22,552 bases of DNA from positions 1 to 22,552 of the forward strand of contig LSSL01006050.1 in assembly GCA_001953115.1 (NCBI GenBank), written 5' to 3'. Shown here piece after piece: positions 10,660-19,908 of the stretch. The stretch is from Smittium mucronatum (taxonomy: Eukaryota; Kickxellomycota; Harpellomycetes; Harpellales; Legeriomycetaceae). The translations under genes were made by a program, and so were the position numbers. The notes beneath the pieces are model-generated. The model saw only the letters and a program-made list of their open reading frames with translations, made no database searches and had not been told where the DNA came from. How positions within the stretch are numbered: the first letter of the stretch is position 1; every line of letters begins with the position of its first letter.

Positions 10660-13600
10660 TTTTAAATTTTTTAAAAACTGAAATACAGGTAGATATTATC
10701 TATCTTAAAGAAATAAAATTTAAAGAAGAATAAAAGGCATAATGGGAGCAAAATTGGAGCTGCAAATACTTTTTTTCAAAATATTCTGCAACACTAATAA
10801 AAAATGACAAAATCAAAATAACGCATAACCAAATATCCTTGAATGGAGGATAAATATATCTACTGTTACACTAAAGAATCAAGCAAACAAAATAAAGTTA
10901 GCGAGTTTTACATACCTGCAAATCTTAATAAATGGAAATAATCCACCCTCATACTTAACTTCTCACTAGTCTGACACGATGGCATGACATTATTAGAAGT
11001 TCAAAATGGTTTAAAATACGTCAAAAAATAGACGGCCACTCAGATTGGCCTCTAGCAACTGGGATATGTTTTTCCGGACATAAACAAACTAAATTTGATA
11101 AACCTGCATGATAATCTAAAAAAAGGAGCCATAGATTGCACCTATTAAAGCTAAAATGGGAAAATTAAATCAAGAACTAAACATATATTGATTTCACTAA
11201 ACAGATATCCAAACTAAAAAAAATTACATAAAAATAACCTGGCCTGTATCAGAACATAAAATTATTCAAATTATAAGAAACTCCGAACTACCACTATAAA
11301 AACTCCAATAAAAACACATGGATGATCACACTAGTAAATTAAATAAGTGTGACTACTTATATGAATTTTATGAGAGTATTAAAAAAATAAATACTAGTGA
11401 AAAGGAAATGTTAAAAAAATTGTAATAAACAAAAAGGGTAATAAAAAAATTTGGTGGCGAATACGTAAAATCGTTTAAACCAAACCAGTAGACTTGAATG
11501 AAAAACCGAATAAATTTTATAATAATACCCCAGTTAATAGATGCATAGATATATTTAGAAGATCTGGGAATTAATATACCCCCGACCATGCTATCCATTA
11601 AGGTTTTTCTATTATAAAATCTAGTCATCTGAAATTCGCTTTCTATATAATATTAAATACATTTTATTTAAGATTATCTGAAGTAAAGGAAAGAATGCAT
11701 GTATTTTTAATTGCAGAAGGTAAAATATTGGAAATTATATCTTGGTTTATAGTAAAGAGTTATAAAAGCAGTAATTTCTAGAAAAGATATGAGTTATTTA
11801 GCCTGGTATCTATAAAAAGAGCAAAAATGGACTGGAAAAAAATGTGAAAAAAGGTTATTTTGGGAAAAAGGAAATTTTTTTTCTATTTCTTTACTATATT
11901 AAAAATTTAACTTATAAATTTAAAAATTGGTTAGTTTTTATAAATAAATCATTAAATAAACATCCAATTTTCTTTCTTAGAAGTTTATTATCCTCTTATT
12001 AAAGTATAAATAAAATCAAAAACAAATCAAAAAAGATGGAAAGGAAATCATATATTAAATTTTTAGTTAAGCTTGATTAACATGCAAACCCTGAAAACGG
12101 AACAATTCATTATACTGAGAACCTATCAAACCCCAAAACATATAGATGAATGGATAAAAGAGATAAAAGTATATTTTAGAAAAAATAAAAGCAATCCATA
12201 TTAAAAAATATATATGGAATAATAAACAAGTCCGTGGAAAAATGTACTAGAGTTGGATAATGATCTAATAAATTTTCTTTTAACTATTCAAAAAAATACA
12301 AGAATCCAGAAAAATAACCGAAACTTTAAATGGAAGCGAAAAAAAAAAGGGGGGAAAAAAAGAAATAATAGCTAAAATAACCCAATAATACTAAGATCTA
12401 TTGTTATAATAAAACAGTACCAACAACAAATCACCCCTACCAGATGGGATATCATGTGGTTTTTATAAAAAAATTCTTAAATGAAATATTTCTTCTTCTA
12501 GAAATTATATAAAATGACCAAAAATCAATGAATAAGTGAACGACAAAAAATGATGGATCTATGATAACGCCGCTGAAGAAAAAGGGATAAATCTTATTTT
12601 AAAAAAACTAGAGACCAATAATGCTATCAAATTGAGATGAAAAAATACTTTTTAAAGTCTTAAAAAATAGACTTCAAGCATTATGCAAATCTATAATCAA
12701 TATTAACCTATCTGAGCTTACAAAAAACATGTATATTTTCGACAATATAAACTGTATGAAACTTGCAATAGAATTATATAATTACGAAACACAAAAATAC
12801 AGTGGCTATATAATACAACTAGACCAAGAAAAATCATAATAAATATTTGATTGAGAATTCTTGATTATGTGCATGATTAAATTAGACTTGGGAAAATTTT
12901 TATTTATTGGATAAAAGCTACCTACGAAAAATTACTTACAAAAATAAAAATAAATGGAGATCTGATCAACATAATCAATATTACCAGAGGCCTAAAACAA
13001 GGCGATAAAATATCCCCACTACTGTAAAAAGTTTTCATTAAACTTTTATTGGTGAATACTAATGAAAGAATCAAAGAATTAGATCCACCCTTGTGCAATT
13101 TAAAAGCATTAACATATGCTGATGATATCTCTTTATTTATTAGAGATATTATGGAATTAGAAATAGTAAAATGATTAATAGAATAACACTTCCGATAATC
13201 TAATTGAAAAATAAATGAGAATAAAACAACATGAGTCCCATTCTGAAACCCTGAATTCGAAATTAGATAATTTAAACTACTAGGAGAATACGAAAAATAA
13301 AAATGATTAGGTGTAATTTTCAATAGAAACGGAATAAATAACTAAGTAACACAGAAAACTCGCTAAACCAGATATCCAATAAAATAACAGAATGGAAAAT
13401 TTTATAAATATAAAAATATAAAAATACATTAAAAGAAAATTTCCTAATAACCAATACCTTCCTAATATCTAAAATATGGTTTAAATCCCACATAATCCCA
13501 TAATATAATAGCTTTAGCAAAAAATTGGAGAAATCAGTGAAAGATTTCCTATGGGATAACAAAAAATCTAGGATAAACTATAAAACCTTGACACTAGAAA

Positions 13601-14866
13601 AAAAGCTAGGAGGATTGGGGATTTTGGATATAAAAAAACATAATGATTATATCTTCTCCAAATAGATGATAAGAGTGATAACCAATGAAAAATTCTGGGG
13701 AAAATTTGACTTGGAAGCTTTTAAAGAGAATCTAGAAACAATCAAAAATAACCCCGAAAAGTTTTAATATGTGTGAATAATAACTAAAAGCTACTCTTCA
13801 AAAAATAGAAGAAATAAATCAGCGTTTTGTAAAAAATTATTATGCATAATCAAAGGACTGATAACACCAAATTAAAAAAAAGATTTAGATCTCATTTTTA
13901 ATCCGAATATAAAAGATATTTTCCTAATTCCTCTAACGAAAATTGACATCAGAATTTTTAAAAAAAACAAAATAAATACTATCGGCGACCTCTCTAAAAA
14001 AAGATACAGATAAATGAGGGAAAAAAATACGAATACAAAATAAAAAACAAAAAAATGATCCTAAACTCCACAAAAGAAATAATAACTAAACTATTGGAAT
14101 GTAAAGGAAAAAATAAAAAATTACTTCCCTCACAAATACAGTTTAATCGGAACAACATCCATTAAATCTGCTTATAAAAATTTTATAAAAAGCACTTTAA
14201 ATACCAATAATAATGAACCAATGGTGCCAAAATAGAATAACCTGGGGGTTTATGGTAAGTCTTTCAGCATAAATTGATGAAAATAAATAAAATGAAAGTA
14301 GAAAGAAAGATATGTAGTATATATATGAATGCTATACCACGTAACAATATTATATAGAAACGAAATAAAAATATTGGGAATATCATCTGCGAATTACAAT
14401 TGTGCATATTTCTCCTATGAAAAGGGAGATTATAAACATACTTTTTATGGAAGTAAAAGTATCAATGATTATTGGGCAAAAATCAACGAATTTCTAGTGC
14501 CAAACAGTAAAAATAAATAAATATAAAAGCTAGTTTACAAGTAAATAAAATATATGGAAATATATTAAAATTTCAAAAGAACTACTCAGTGTTGGATATA
14601 ATGACAGCGATCAGCTTATGAATATCAACAAAGATAAATGTGAAAAATACCTATCTGAAATAAACCTAACTCCATAGAGCTTTTTAATATATGTAAATCG
14701 CTTGTTAAAATTAAAATAGAGCAGGAATTTAACTCAAAATCAACAGAACTTTTCAAAAAAACTATTGTCAGAAGTCACCGAACTATGCTTTTTTATCAAA
14801 CCAAGAAGATCAAACACTCTAATTTTTAGTGATGGGTACAAATTCAAACGGTCTAACACTAAATAA
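10660..14866 (+). pseudogene. LINE ORF2 remnant (endonuclease, reverse transcriptase, zinc motif)
   Basis: ORF2 of a LINE nicks the target DNA and copies the RNA into it. Endonuclease traces are DIIYLKEIKFKEE at about 10692-10730 (family DIxxLQET, catalytic Glu kept) and SEHKII at 11249-11266 (family SDH, with D changed to E). Reverse transcriptase blocks are SPLPDGISCGFYKK (12431), RPIMLSN, stop, DEKILFKVLKNRLQALCK (12612), YIIQLDQEKS (family LDFEKAFD), NGDLINIINITRGLKQGDKI (12953) and the catalytic TYADDISLF (YADD at 13115-13126). After these come ISKIWFKSHIIP, FLWDNKK and LGGLGILD (about 13460-13630). The blocks lie in different frames, and at least one in-frame TAA follows the RGLKQGDKISPLL block. 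The first 400 bp after 11,600 show little recognisable coding sequence. Confidence 0.85.
14329..14520 (+). pseudogene. LINE C-terminal zinc-binding (zf-RVT-like) segment
   Basis: This is the longest surviving open piece of ORF2, 63 codons. It contains NCAYFSYEKGDYKHTFYGS followed by INDYW. The pattern fits the zinc-binding region found after reverse transcriptase in many LINEs (C-x2-C ... H-x4-C ... W). The first Cys and the His remain, while the second and last Cys are now Phe and Ser. A conserved-looking tail follows to 14866 in shifted frames (YIKISKELLSVGY, LSEVTELCFFIKPRRSN, LIFSDGYKFKRSN). The internal ATG at 14329 is not a real start. Confidence 0.6.
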
Positions 14867-14940
14867 TATCAAATTTTTATTAACATAAAAAAAATCATAA
14901 ACTCTTACTTTAAATAAATAATTAAAAATTATAAAAAAAA

Positions 14941-15687
14941 TCAAAGGTTAATTTATGTGTAAAAATTAGTAAAAAAAATAATTTAGGTATACTTGTGTAG
15001 ATTTTAAATCAGGCTGGGTAAAAAATGCTTTAACCCTTTCGGATCCAAAATTGATGCTGCTCTTATTTATTTTTTAAGAACTATTTCGATTGGAACAATT
15101 ACACTATTTATCCAATAAAGTGTAAATATTTCTTTATAGATGGAATTGAGTAAAAAATTCAAGATAATTTACCTCCATTGGCTCTGAAAGCGTCAGAATT
15201 GATAGATGAAATTTAATAAAATTATTTAGGACCCAAATATATACAATTTTACATGTCTTTAAAATCTAAAATCTCTTCTTTAAACACGAAAAATTGGATA
15301 AAATAACATATTTTAAGGATATTTTTAAAATTAAAATCGAAAAATATTTATAATTATAGTGATTGAATAGATGATTTATGTGTAATATGATATCAAATAA
15401 CCCTCAAAAATCTATAATTTTTAACAAATACAAAAGATTTAATTTGGTTTTGATGAAATCCATCAGTCTGATGAGGATCAAATTTCACCAAATTTATTGG
15501 GTATAACTTCACCTGAGCAATGGGTATTTTAAGCTTTTTTTGTTTTAATAATCCAATTGTATTTATTTTTATATTCAAATTGGAGAAATTTTTACAGCAT
15601 TTTTTTTACCCAATCTGATTTAAAATTTACCTATGTATACTTAAATTGATTTTTTTTACTGAATTTGGCATATAAATTAGCTTTTGA
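14941..15687. mobile_element. Long inverted-repeat structure, possible non-autonomous DNA element
   Basis: The left arm at 14941-15031 and the right arm at 15595-15687 are inverted copies over about 90 bp, with roughly four of five positions matching. Shared blocks are TCAAA...TAATTTAT, AGTAAAAAAAAT, GTATAC, ATTTTAAATCAG and TGGGTAAAAAA...ATGCT. The 563-bp centre has no recognisable protein. A 61-codon minus-strand frame (15393-15578; LYPINLVKFDPHQTDGFHQN) matches nothing I know. No target-site duplication is evident. The left arm begins about 75 bp after the LINE ends, so it could instead be part of a larger composite repeat. Confidence 0.55.
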
Positions 15688-16589
15688 ATTGTATTAGCAC
15701 AGTTTGATTCAAATTTGATTCAATTTTATAATTTAACCTTAAATATAAACTAATTGGGATTTAATATATCTTTTGACCACTTAAAGAAAATTCTTGTGAT
15801 TTGGAAAAATGTAAATTTCTATTTGCAGAAAAGATTAAATTACGGAAACTAATTGGATGATAAATTAGGTGAAAAATCTGTATTTTAATAGTCCTGAAAC
15901 CGATATTTCTCAAAAATATGGATTTAAAGTCTAATATCTTACTAAATTAGGTTCAAATGATTTACCTATAAAGCCCTCTTTATTTTGTATCAATGTCTTT
16001 TACCATTGAAAATACCATCAGATAAGAGGCTCCAAAGTCTCTGTAGATTTTCTCAATCTGAAATAATTTTTAATTAATGTTAGTATCCTAAGAATTCCGT
16101 CTCTTTTCACATAATTTGATCCATCAGCTCTTTTAATTTCCGAGTCCAACAAATGACTTCATTTAAGTTATATTTATTCTCAAAATTCCTCGTGTTAAAA
16201 CAATTATTAAATATATATCTTCATGAGTTTCCAAAATTATATTTTGGGCCTTGGAAATGGTATATGTCGGAATATCTGGAGTAAAAATCAGAAGTTGATA
16301 TTGAAAGAGCGGCCTGGAATTTTTAAACACCCTTTCACTAAATATATCCTCCGATTTGAGGAAATTTGACTTTTTCATTGTTAAATTTCTGGTTGTTGTC
16401 AAAAATTGAATTTATTAGTCTTGATTTACTAATATTTATTTTTAACTCAGCTATTCTAGCTTCTTTTTTTTTAATCAGTGAAAAAATACAAGAATCGTGC
16501 CAAAACCCCATTTTTAGATTTTAAATTCAGAGATTTAAAGCGGATAAGAACATATGATTCCTTAGAAACATTTTCTAATTTTTGATATT

Positions 16590-16610
16590 GGGGGGGGGGG
16601 GGGGGGGGGG
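16590..16610 (+). repeat. 21-nt poly-G run
   Basis: An uninterrupted run of 21 G occurs in otherwise very A/T-rich DNA. Shorter runs of the same type occur at 750-759 (G10) and 10166-10177 (C12). The length is prone to sequencing or assembly error. Such a run can form G-quadruplex structure. Confidence 0.9.
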
Positions 16611-16623
16611 AACTTTATCATTG

Positions 16624-16656
16624 TAATAATTCAAAGCCTAATATTTTGAATTATTA
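16624..16656. repeat. 12-bp perfect inverted repeat beside the poly-G run
   Basis: TAATAATTCAAA at 16624-16635 is the exact inverted complement of TTTGAATTATTA at 16645-16656, with a 9-nt loop. It lies 13 nt after the G run. Its function is unknown; it may be the end of a palindromic element. Confidence 0.7.
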
Positions 16657-17559
16657 TTAATAAAAATATATTTTTGTATTTTTTTAAAAAAATCATGATA
16701 TCAAATTTTAATTGGATTTGAAAAGAGTCGCATCAATTTTTTTAAAACAAGAAAGTTTTTTTTCATTAAAGATGATTTAATTATACACTTAATTGTATTT
16801 ATAATATAGCTATCTATAAGCTATCATATTAAAAAAAGGGGTTAATAATAAAACCAAACCAGTTTATAATTAAAAAGTATTTTATGAAAACCCCAATTAT
16901 TTTCATATTCAAATTTCGGATAAATTATGAAGGTTGATTGAAAGTAACTATGTTTTTTTGTTTTTTTTCGAAAACAATATAGCTTTTACTTATAATTTTC
17001 AACTTAAGATTTTTAGAGACCGATTAAGGTTCAACTCAGTTATAATTAATTAAGTTTATATAATTCAGAATAAAAAAAAATAGAAAATTTTCCAATTTAT
17101 TAATAATATCGCTTGGATATCTTGATTGAACATTAAAATTTTAATCGGACATTCTTACGCATATATTCCTATATAATTTTCTTATAATATTTTTTTAAAA
17201 AAACTTCAGCTTCTAAACCATTTATTATTTTTTAGGCAGTTTTTTAGAAAGATTATTTATTATCGATTATATTTGTTGCTTTATTTCATTCTTAAAAACC
17301 GGAATATTTCGTACAGCTTTCATGGTCAATGTTTACGAAACCTTGATTTCCACTTAAATAAATCAAGATTTTATATGCCAAAATTTTACTTTTGATAAAT
17401 AGATTTATTGAAAGTTAAGCAAATTGAAGCTCTTCGTACATACCAGAGAAGAAATAGTTAAACTGAATAAATACAACTTATAAATAAAAATAACATAAAT
17501 TAAGGTAATTTTATAAGTAAAACGTCTGGCTTGTCTAAGAATCTGCCACCTTTTTACAA

Positions 17560-17769
17560 TTGACTATTCGATATTTACATCATCACCAAGCCAATACATA
17601 TTAAATACTTTAATTTCAGATAAAAATTCAACATTTTGCCAATAGGAATTTTTTTTTTGTAATATCAATTTTGGATCAATCAATATTTTTATACACTATC
17701 TTGTATATTCCAAAATTAGGAAAGCAGTAAAATTTTAATAGGAAAGCGTCTGCTCTCGAAGAGAATCTC
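17560..17769 (+). repeat. Dispersed repeat, copy B
   Basis: Second copy of the repeat at 3724-3937, in the same orientation. Anchors are TTGACTA (17560), the shared 18-mer (17620-17637), TATATTC (17704) and GAGAATCTC (17761-17769). Copy B has somewhat more G/C than copy A (for example GCGTCTGCTCTCGAA before the last anchor), so it may be the less decayed one. Similarity fades on both sides. Confidence 0.65.
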
Positions 17770-17848
17770 CCGAGTATTTTTTTGATTTCAATTGGCCTAA
17801 ATTATTGGTGTATCCAATAGTACGCAAATTAACAATCTAATGGTAACA

Positions 17849-18065
17849 TTAACCCTTTCAGGGGCGATAGTACAAAAAATGGCTTTCACCTTTCGCTCAA
17901 TGCTATTATTAGTTTAATTTTATTTGTATATCATTGGACTGATCATATTTTTGAGCCAATTATAAATGAAAATATACGCAAATATGGGCAAGGCACGAAT
18001 TTGGGCCTGGAAAGGGTTAAACAAAAAATGAATCAATTTTTGTGCAGTCAACCCTAAAGGGTTAA
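17849..18065. mobile_element. piggyBac-type miniature element flanked by TTAA
   Basis: The left end is TTAA followed by CCCTTTCAGGGGCGAT (17849-17868). The right end, read on the minus strand from 18065, is TTAA followed by CCCTTTAGGGTTGACTG. The two ends continue to agree inward (AGGG..GA..G.ACAAAAA). A second inverted copy of the end, CCTGGAAAGGGTTAA, sits inside at 18006-18020. piggyBac elements duplicate the tetranucleotide TTAA and begin with CC(C/T), and inner repeats near the ends are common in that family. The body of about 209 bp is too short to encode a transposase, so it would be a non-autonomous (MITE) copy. If the inner repeat is taken as the end, the body is 164 bp. Confidence 0.6.
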
Positions 18066-18360
18066 TGGTGCATTTTTTTCAGGACGTATTGGCCATACAT
18101 TGTTATATGGCCAGGAGATCTTTTAAAAACGTACATTTATTGGCTTACCAAATAGTATTATTGTGGAGCTACCTCTGATTTAGGCGAGTTCTCAGCTGGA
18201 GTTTATAAGAATTAATTAGGTATCAATTCTTGTTGGACAATACTATATCGCCAAAAATGGCCTAAAAACGGTTTACTTGGTTGATCTGTGGGGAGGTTTA
18301 GATGCACAAATAGTGGCAATTTACAGGTCTCGGTTATGTTACTATCGATTGAATATTTAA
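18061..18360 (+). pseudogene. Unidentified broken reading frame upstream of ADE1
   Basis: One plus-strand frame keeps a protein-like composition for 100 codons, interrupted by three stops (TAA near 18127, TAG near 18178, TAG near 18217). Pieces are GAFFSGRIGHTLLYGQEIF, RTFIGLPNSIIVELPLI, ASSQLEFIRIN and the longest, VSILVGQYYIAKNGLKTVYL followed by VDLWGGLDAQIVAIYRSR, ending at TAA (18358-18360). Base composition is more balanced than in the surrounding DNA. I do not recognise the family. It abuts the piggyBac-type element, so it may be mobile-element debris, or an old gene fragment. The start is arbitrary because no ATG opens the frame. Confidence 0.3.
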
Positions 18361-18571
18361 GCGTATCACGTTTATTAGATCATTGCACATTTATAAAAAG
18401 CACTTGACTAAACCAATCATTGAGATATTCATAGAGTAAAAGAATTTTTTGCAAACATAATTGATCTAAATATATTTCATAATGAAAAGGCTTCTCAGTC
18501 TCTAAGCTATTTCTTTTGAGTTTTTTTTCTTGAGTATCTTTCCAGCAGCTATTCCTCTCAATTAGTTTAAA
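18361..18571 (+). promoter_or_regulatory. Probable ADE1 promoter and 5' leader
   Basis: This is the region just upstream of the ADE1 start. The last 90 bp contain pyrimidine-rich patches (CTTCTCAGTCTC, TTTTTTTTCTTGAG, ATTCCTCTC), as is common upstream of fungal housekeeping genes. A TATAAAA-like motif lies near 18393, about 180 bp before the ATG. No binding site for a named regulator was recognised. Confidence 0.3.
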
Positions 18572-19717
18572 ATGGGCAAGGCTATGATGAAAAGTGATCT
18601 TCCTGATCTTGAATTGGTTGCTAGGGGTAAGGTCAGAGAGCTTTACAAGGCCAGCGACGACACTTTATTGTTCATAGCTACCGATAGAATCAGTGCATAC
18701 GATGTCATCATGAAAACCGTAACTTATTTACATATTCCGATACGGACAGCCCTTATTTATTCTTTTTAAATTGATAGCCTATTGAGGGGAAGGGCAAGAT
18801 TTTAACTCAATTGAGCACCTTCTGGTTTGATATGCTGAAAGACATAGTCTCAAATCATTTCATTACTTCAAATGTCGACGAGATGCCCGAACCCATAAGA
18901 AAATATAAATCTGTGATCGAAAATCGATCTTTGCTTGTTAAAAAGCTAAATGTGGTTCCAATCGAAGCTATTGTCCGCGGGTACTTATCTGGTTAGTGCT
19001 ACCTCTTCTTTTCTTTTCTAATATTATCTTATTAATCCTCTCTTTCTATTTTAGGATCTGCTTGGAATGAATATAAAAAGAGTGGAACTGTTCATGGGAT
19101 CGAAATGCCTGAGGGTCTTCGTGAATCTCAAAAATTACCCAATGCCATATTTACTCCTAGCACAAAAGCGGAATATGGTGAACATGGTAAGAGAAAATTT
19201 GTATGTATTCTTGAAAAATCTAATTTCTTTTCTCACCATTCCTAGATATGAACATCCATCCCGATCAAGGTATTAATTGTCAATATATACTTTTTTGCGG
19301 TTTATATTTATGATAATATTTTTACATTCAGCAAAAAAACTCATTGGCTCCGAGCTCGCGGATCAAATTGCTGAGATATCTGTCAAGCTTTATGAAAGAG
19401 CATCTGAATACGCTATAACCCGTGGAATCATTATTGCTGATACTAAATTTGAGTTTGGTACTGATGATAGCGGCAAGCTATATCTTATTGATGAAATTCT
19501 GACTCCTGATTCTTCTCGTTTCTGGCCTGTATCCTCATACAAGGTAGGAAAGCCCCAGCAAAGTTATGACAAACAGTACCTCCGTGATTACCTAGAAAGC
19601 ATCTCGTTTGACAAAGAAACGCCTATAGATCTTACCCCCTCTGTCGCTGATGACACTCTTCGTAAATATATTGAGGCTTTTGTTAAACTAACTGGAAAGC
19701 GCCCTGATTTACTTTAA
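18572..19717 (+). CDS. ADE1: SAICAR synthetase (phosphoribosylaminoimidazole-succinocarboxamide synthase), 5 exons
   Basis: This cytosolic enzyme of purine biosynthesis joins CAIR and aspartate with ATP to give SAICAR. Exons are 18572-18718, 18778-18991, 19055-19186, 19246-19269 and 19332-19717. All four introns are GT-AG (59, 63, 59 and 62 nt). The spliced product is 300 residues, close to yeast Ade1 (306). Visible motifs are the N-terminal ATP-binding ARGKVRELY (about 17-25), [12 protein letters not shown] (36-47), the family signature [14 protein letters not shown] (109-122), [12 protein letters not shown], the second signature [10 protein letters not shown] and LTPDSSRFW. Exon 1 to 2 joins MKT to [10 protein letters not shown], matching the yeast spacing. 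The ATG at 18572 is the first in frame and gives a normal N-terminus. Without splicing, each exon runs into intron stops. It is a single-domain form, unlike the bifunctional animal PAICS. All key motifs look intact, so it is probably functional. Confidence 0.97.
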
Positions 19718-19908
19718 GGCTGCCAACCTAATTTACCTTTTGGCATAGTTTTTTTTTCTTTAAAAAATATATCCCTTTTTCACCCGATCTACTCTTTTCA
19801 CTACACTCTCTTAAAAGTAAACATTTGAGGTTTATTGTAATCTTTATTGATTTTTCTAAACGCTATCAAAATCCAATTTCAAATAATTATTAAATTCATT
19901 AATGCTAA
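19718..19908. other. Convergent intergenic region (shared 3' ends)
   Basis: 191 bp separate the stop codons of ADE1 (+) and RPC40 (-). The stretch is T-rich on the plus strand and contains AAAAAATATAT near 19761 and other A/T-rich elements that could serve 3'-end formation in either direction. No canonical AATAAA is seen on the plus strand. There is no room for another gene. Confidence 0.6.

Larger units (their letters stand above)
9221..14866 (+). mobile_element. Decayed non-LTR retrotransposon (LINE), nearly full length
   Basis: Motifs typical of a two-ORF LINE appear in the right order on the plus strand. They are an ORF1 with a zinc-knuckle-like site, then an ORF2 with apurinic-endonuclease-like blocks (10689-11257), reverse transcriptase blocks (12431-13126), the post-polymerase region (about 13430-13700) and a C-terminal zinc-motif domain (14329-14520). 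ORF2 ends at a TAA at 14864-14866. Numerous stops and frameshifts show it is long dead. Many stop codons come from transversions or indels, so RIP-type C-to-T mutation alone does not explain the decay. No RNase H domain was seen. The 5' end is set at the first long frame; any 5' UTR and the exact 3' end are unknown, and no target-site duplication was identified. Confidence 0.85.
15688..17559. other. Gene-free stretch with poly-G run and broken minus-strand coding traces
   Basis: No intact gene. TTTGATTCAA is repeated in tandem at about 15703-15722. On the minus strand, 16500-16163 reads like decayed protein: KKKEARIAELKINISKSRL, then SERVFKNSRPLFQYQLLIF, TPDIPTYTISKAQNIILETH. The longest open piece (16163-16402) starts at a non-ATG codon. 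I do not recognise a family. The rest, including 16,650-17,550, is low-complexity A/T sequence. Confidence 0.45.

Noticed and set aside
11368..11628. 86-codon minus-strand hydrophobic frame
   Set aside because: It lies within the LINE ORF2 region, is A/T-driven and lacks any motif. No splice signals or partner exons were seen.
12922..13562. Two adjacent minus-strand open frames of 133 and 80 codons
   Set aside because: They are antisense to the reverse transcriptase blocks of the LINE, including YADD, which is clearly the real coding strand.
15030..15046. TTAA followed by CCCTTTCGG, like a second piggyBac-type end
   Set aside because: It falls at the inner edge of the long inverted-repeat arm and no partner end with TTAA was found nearby. 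Coincidence, or divergence of the arm itself, is more likely.
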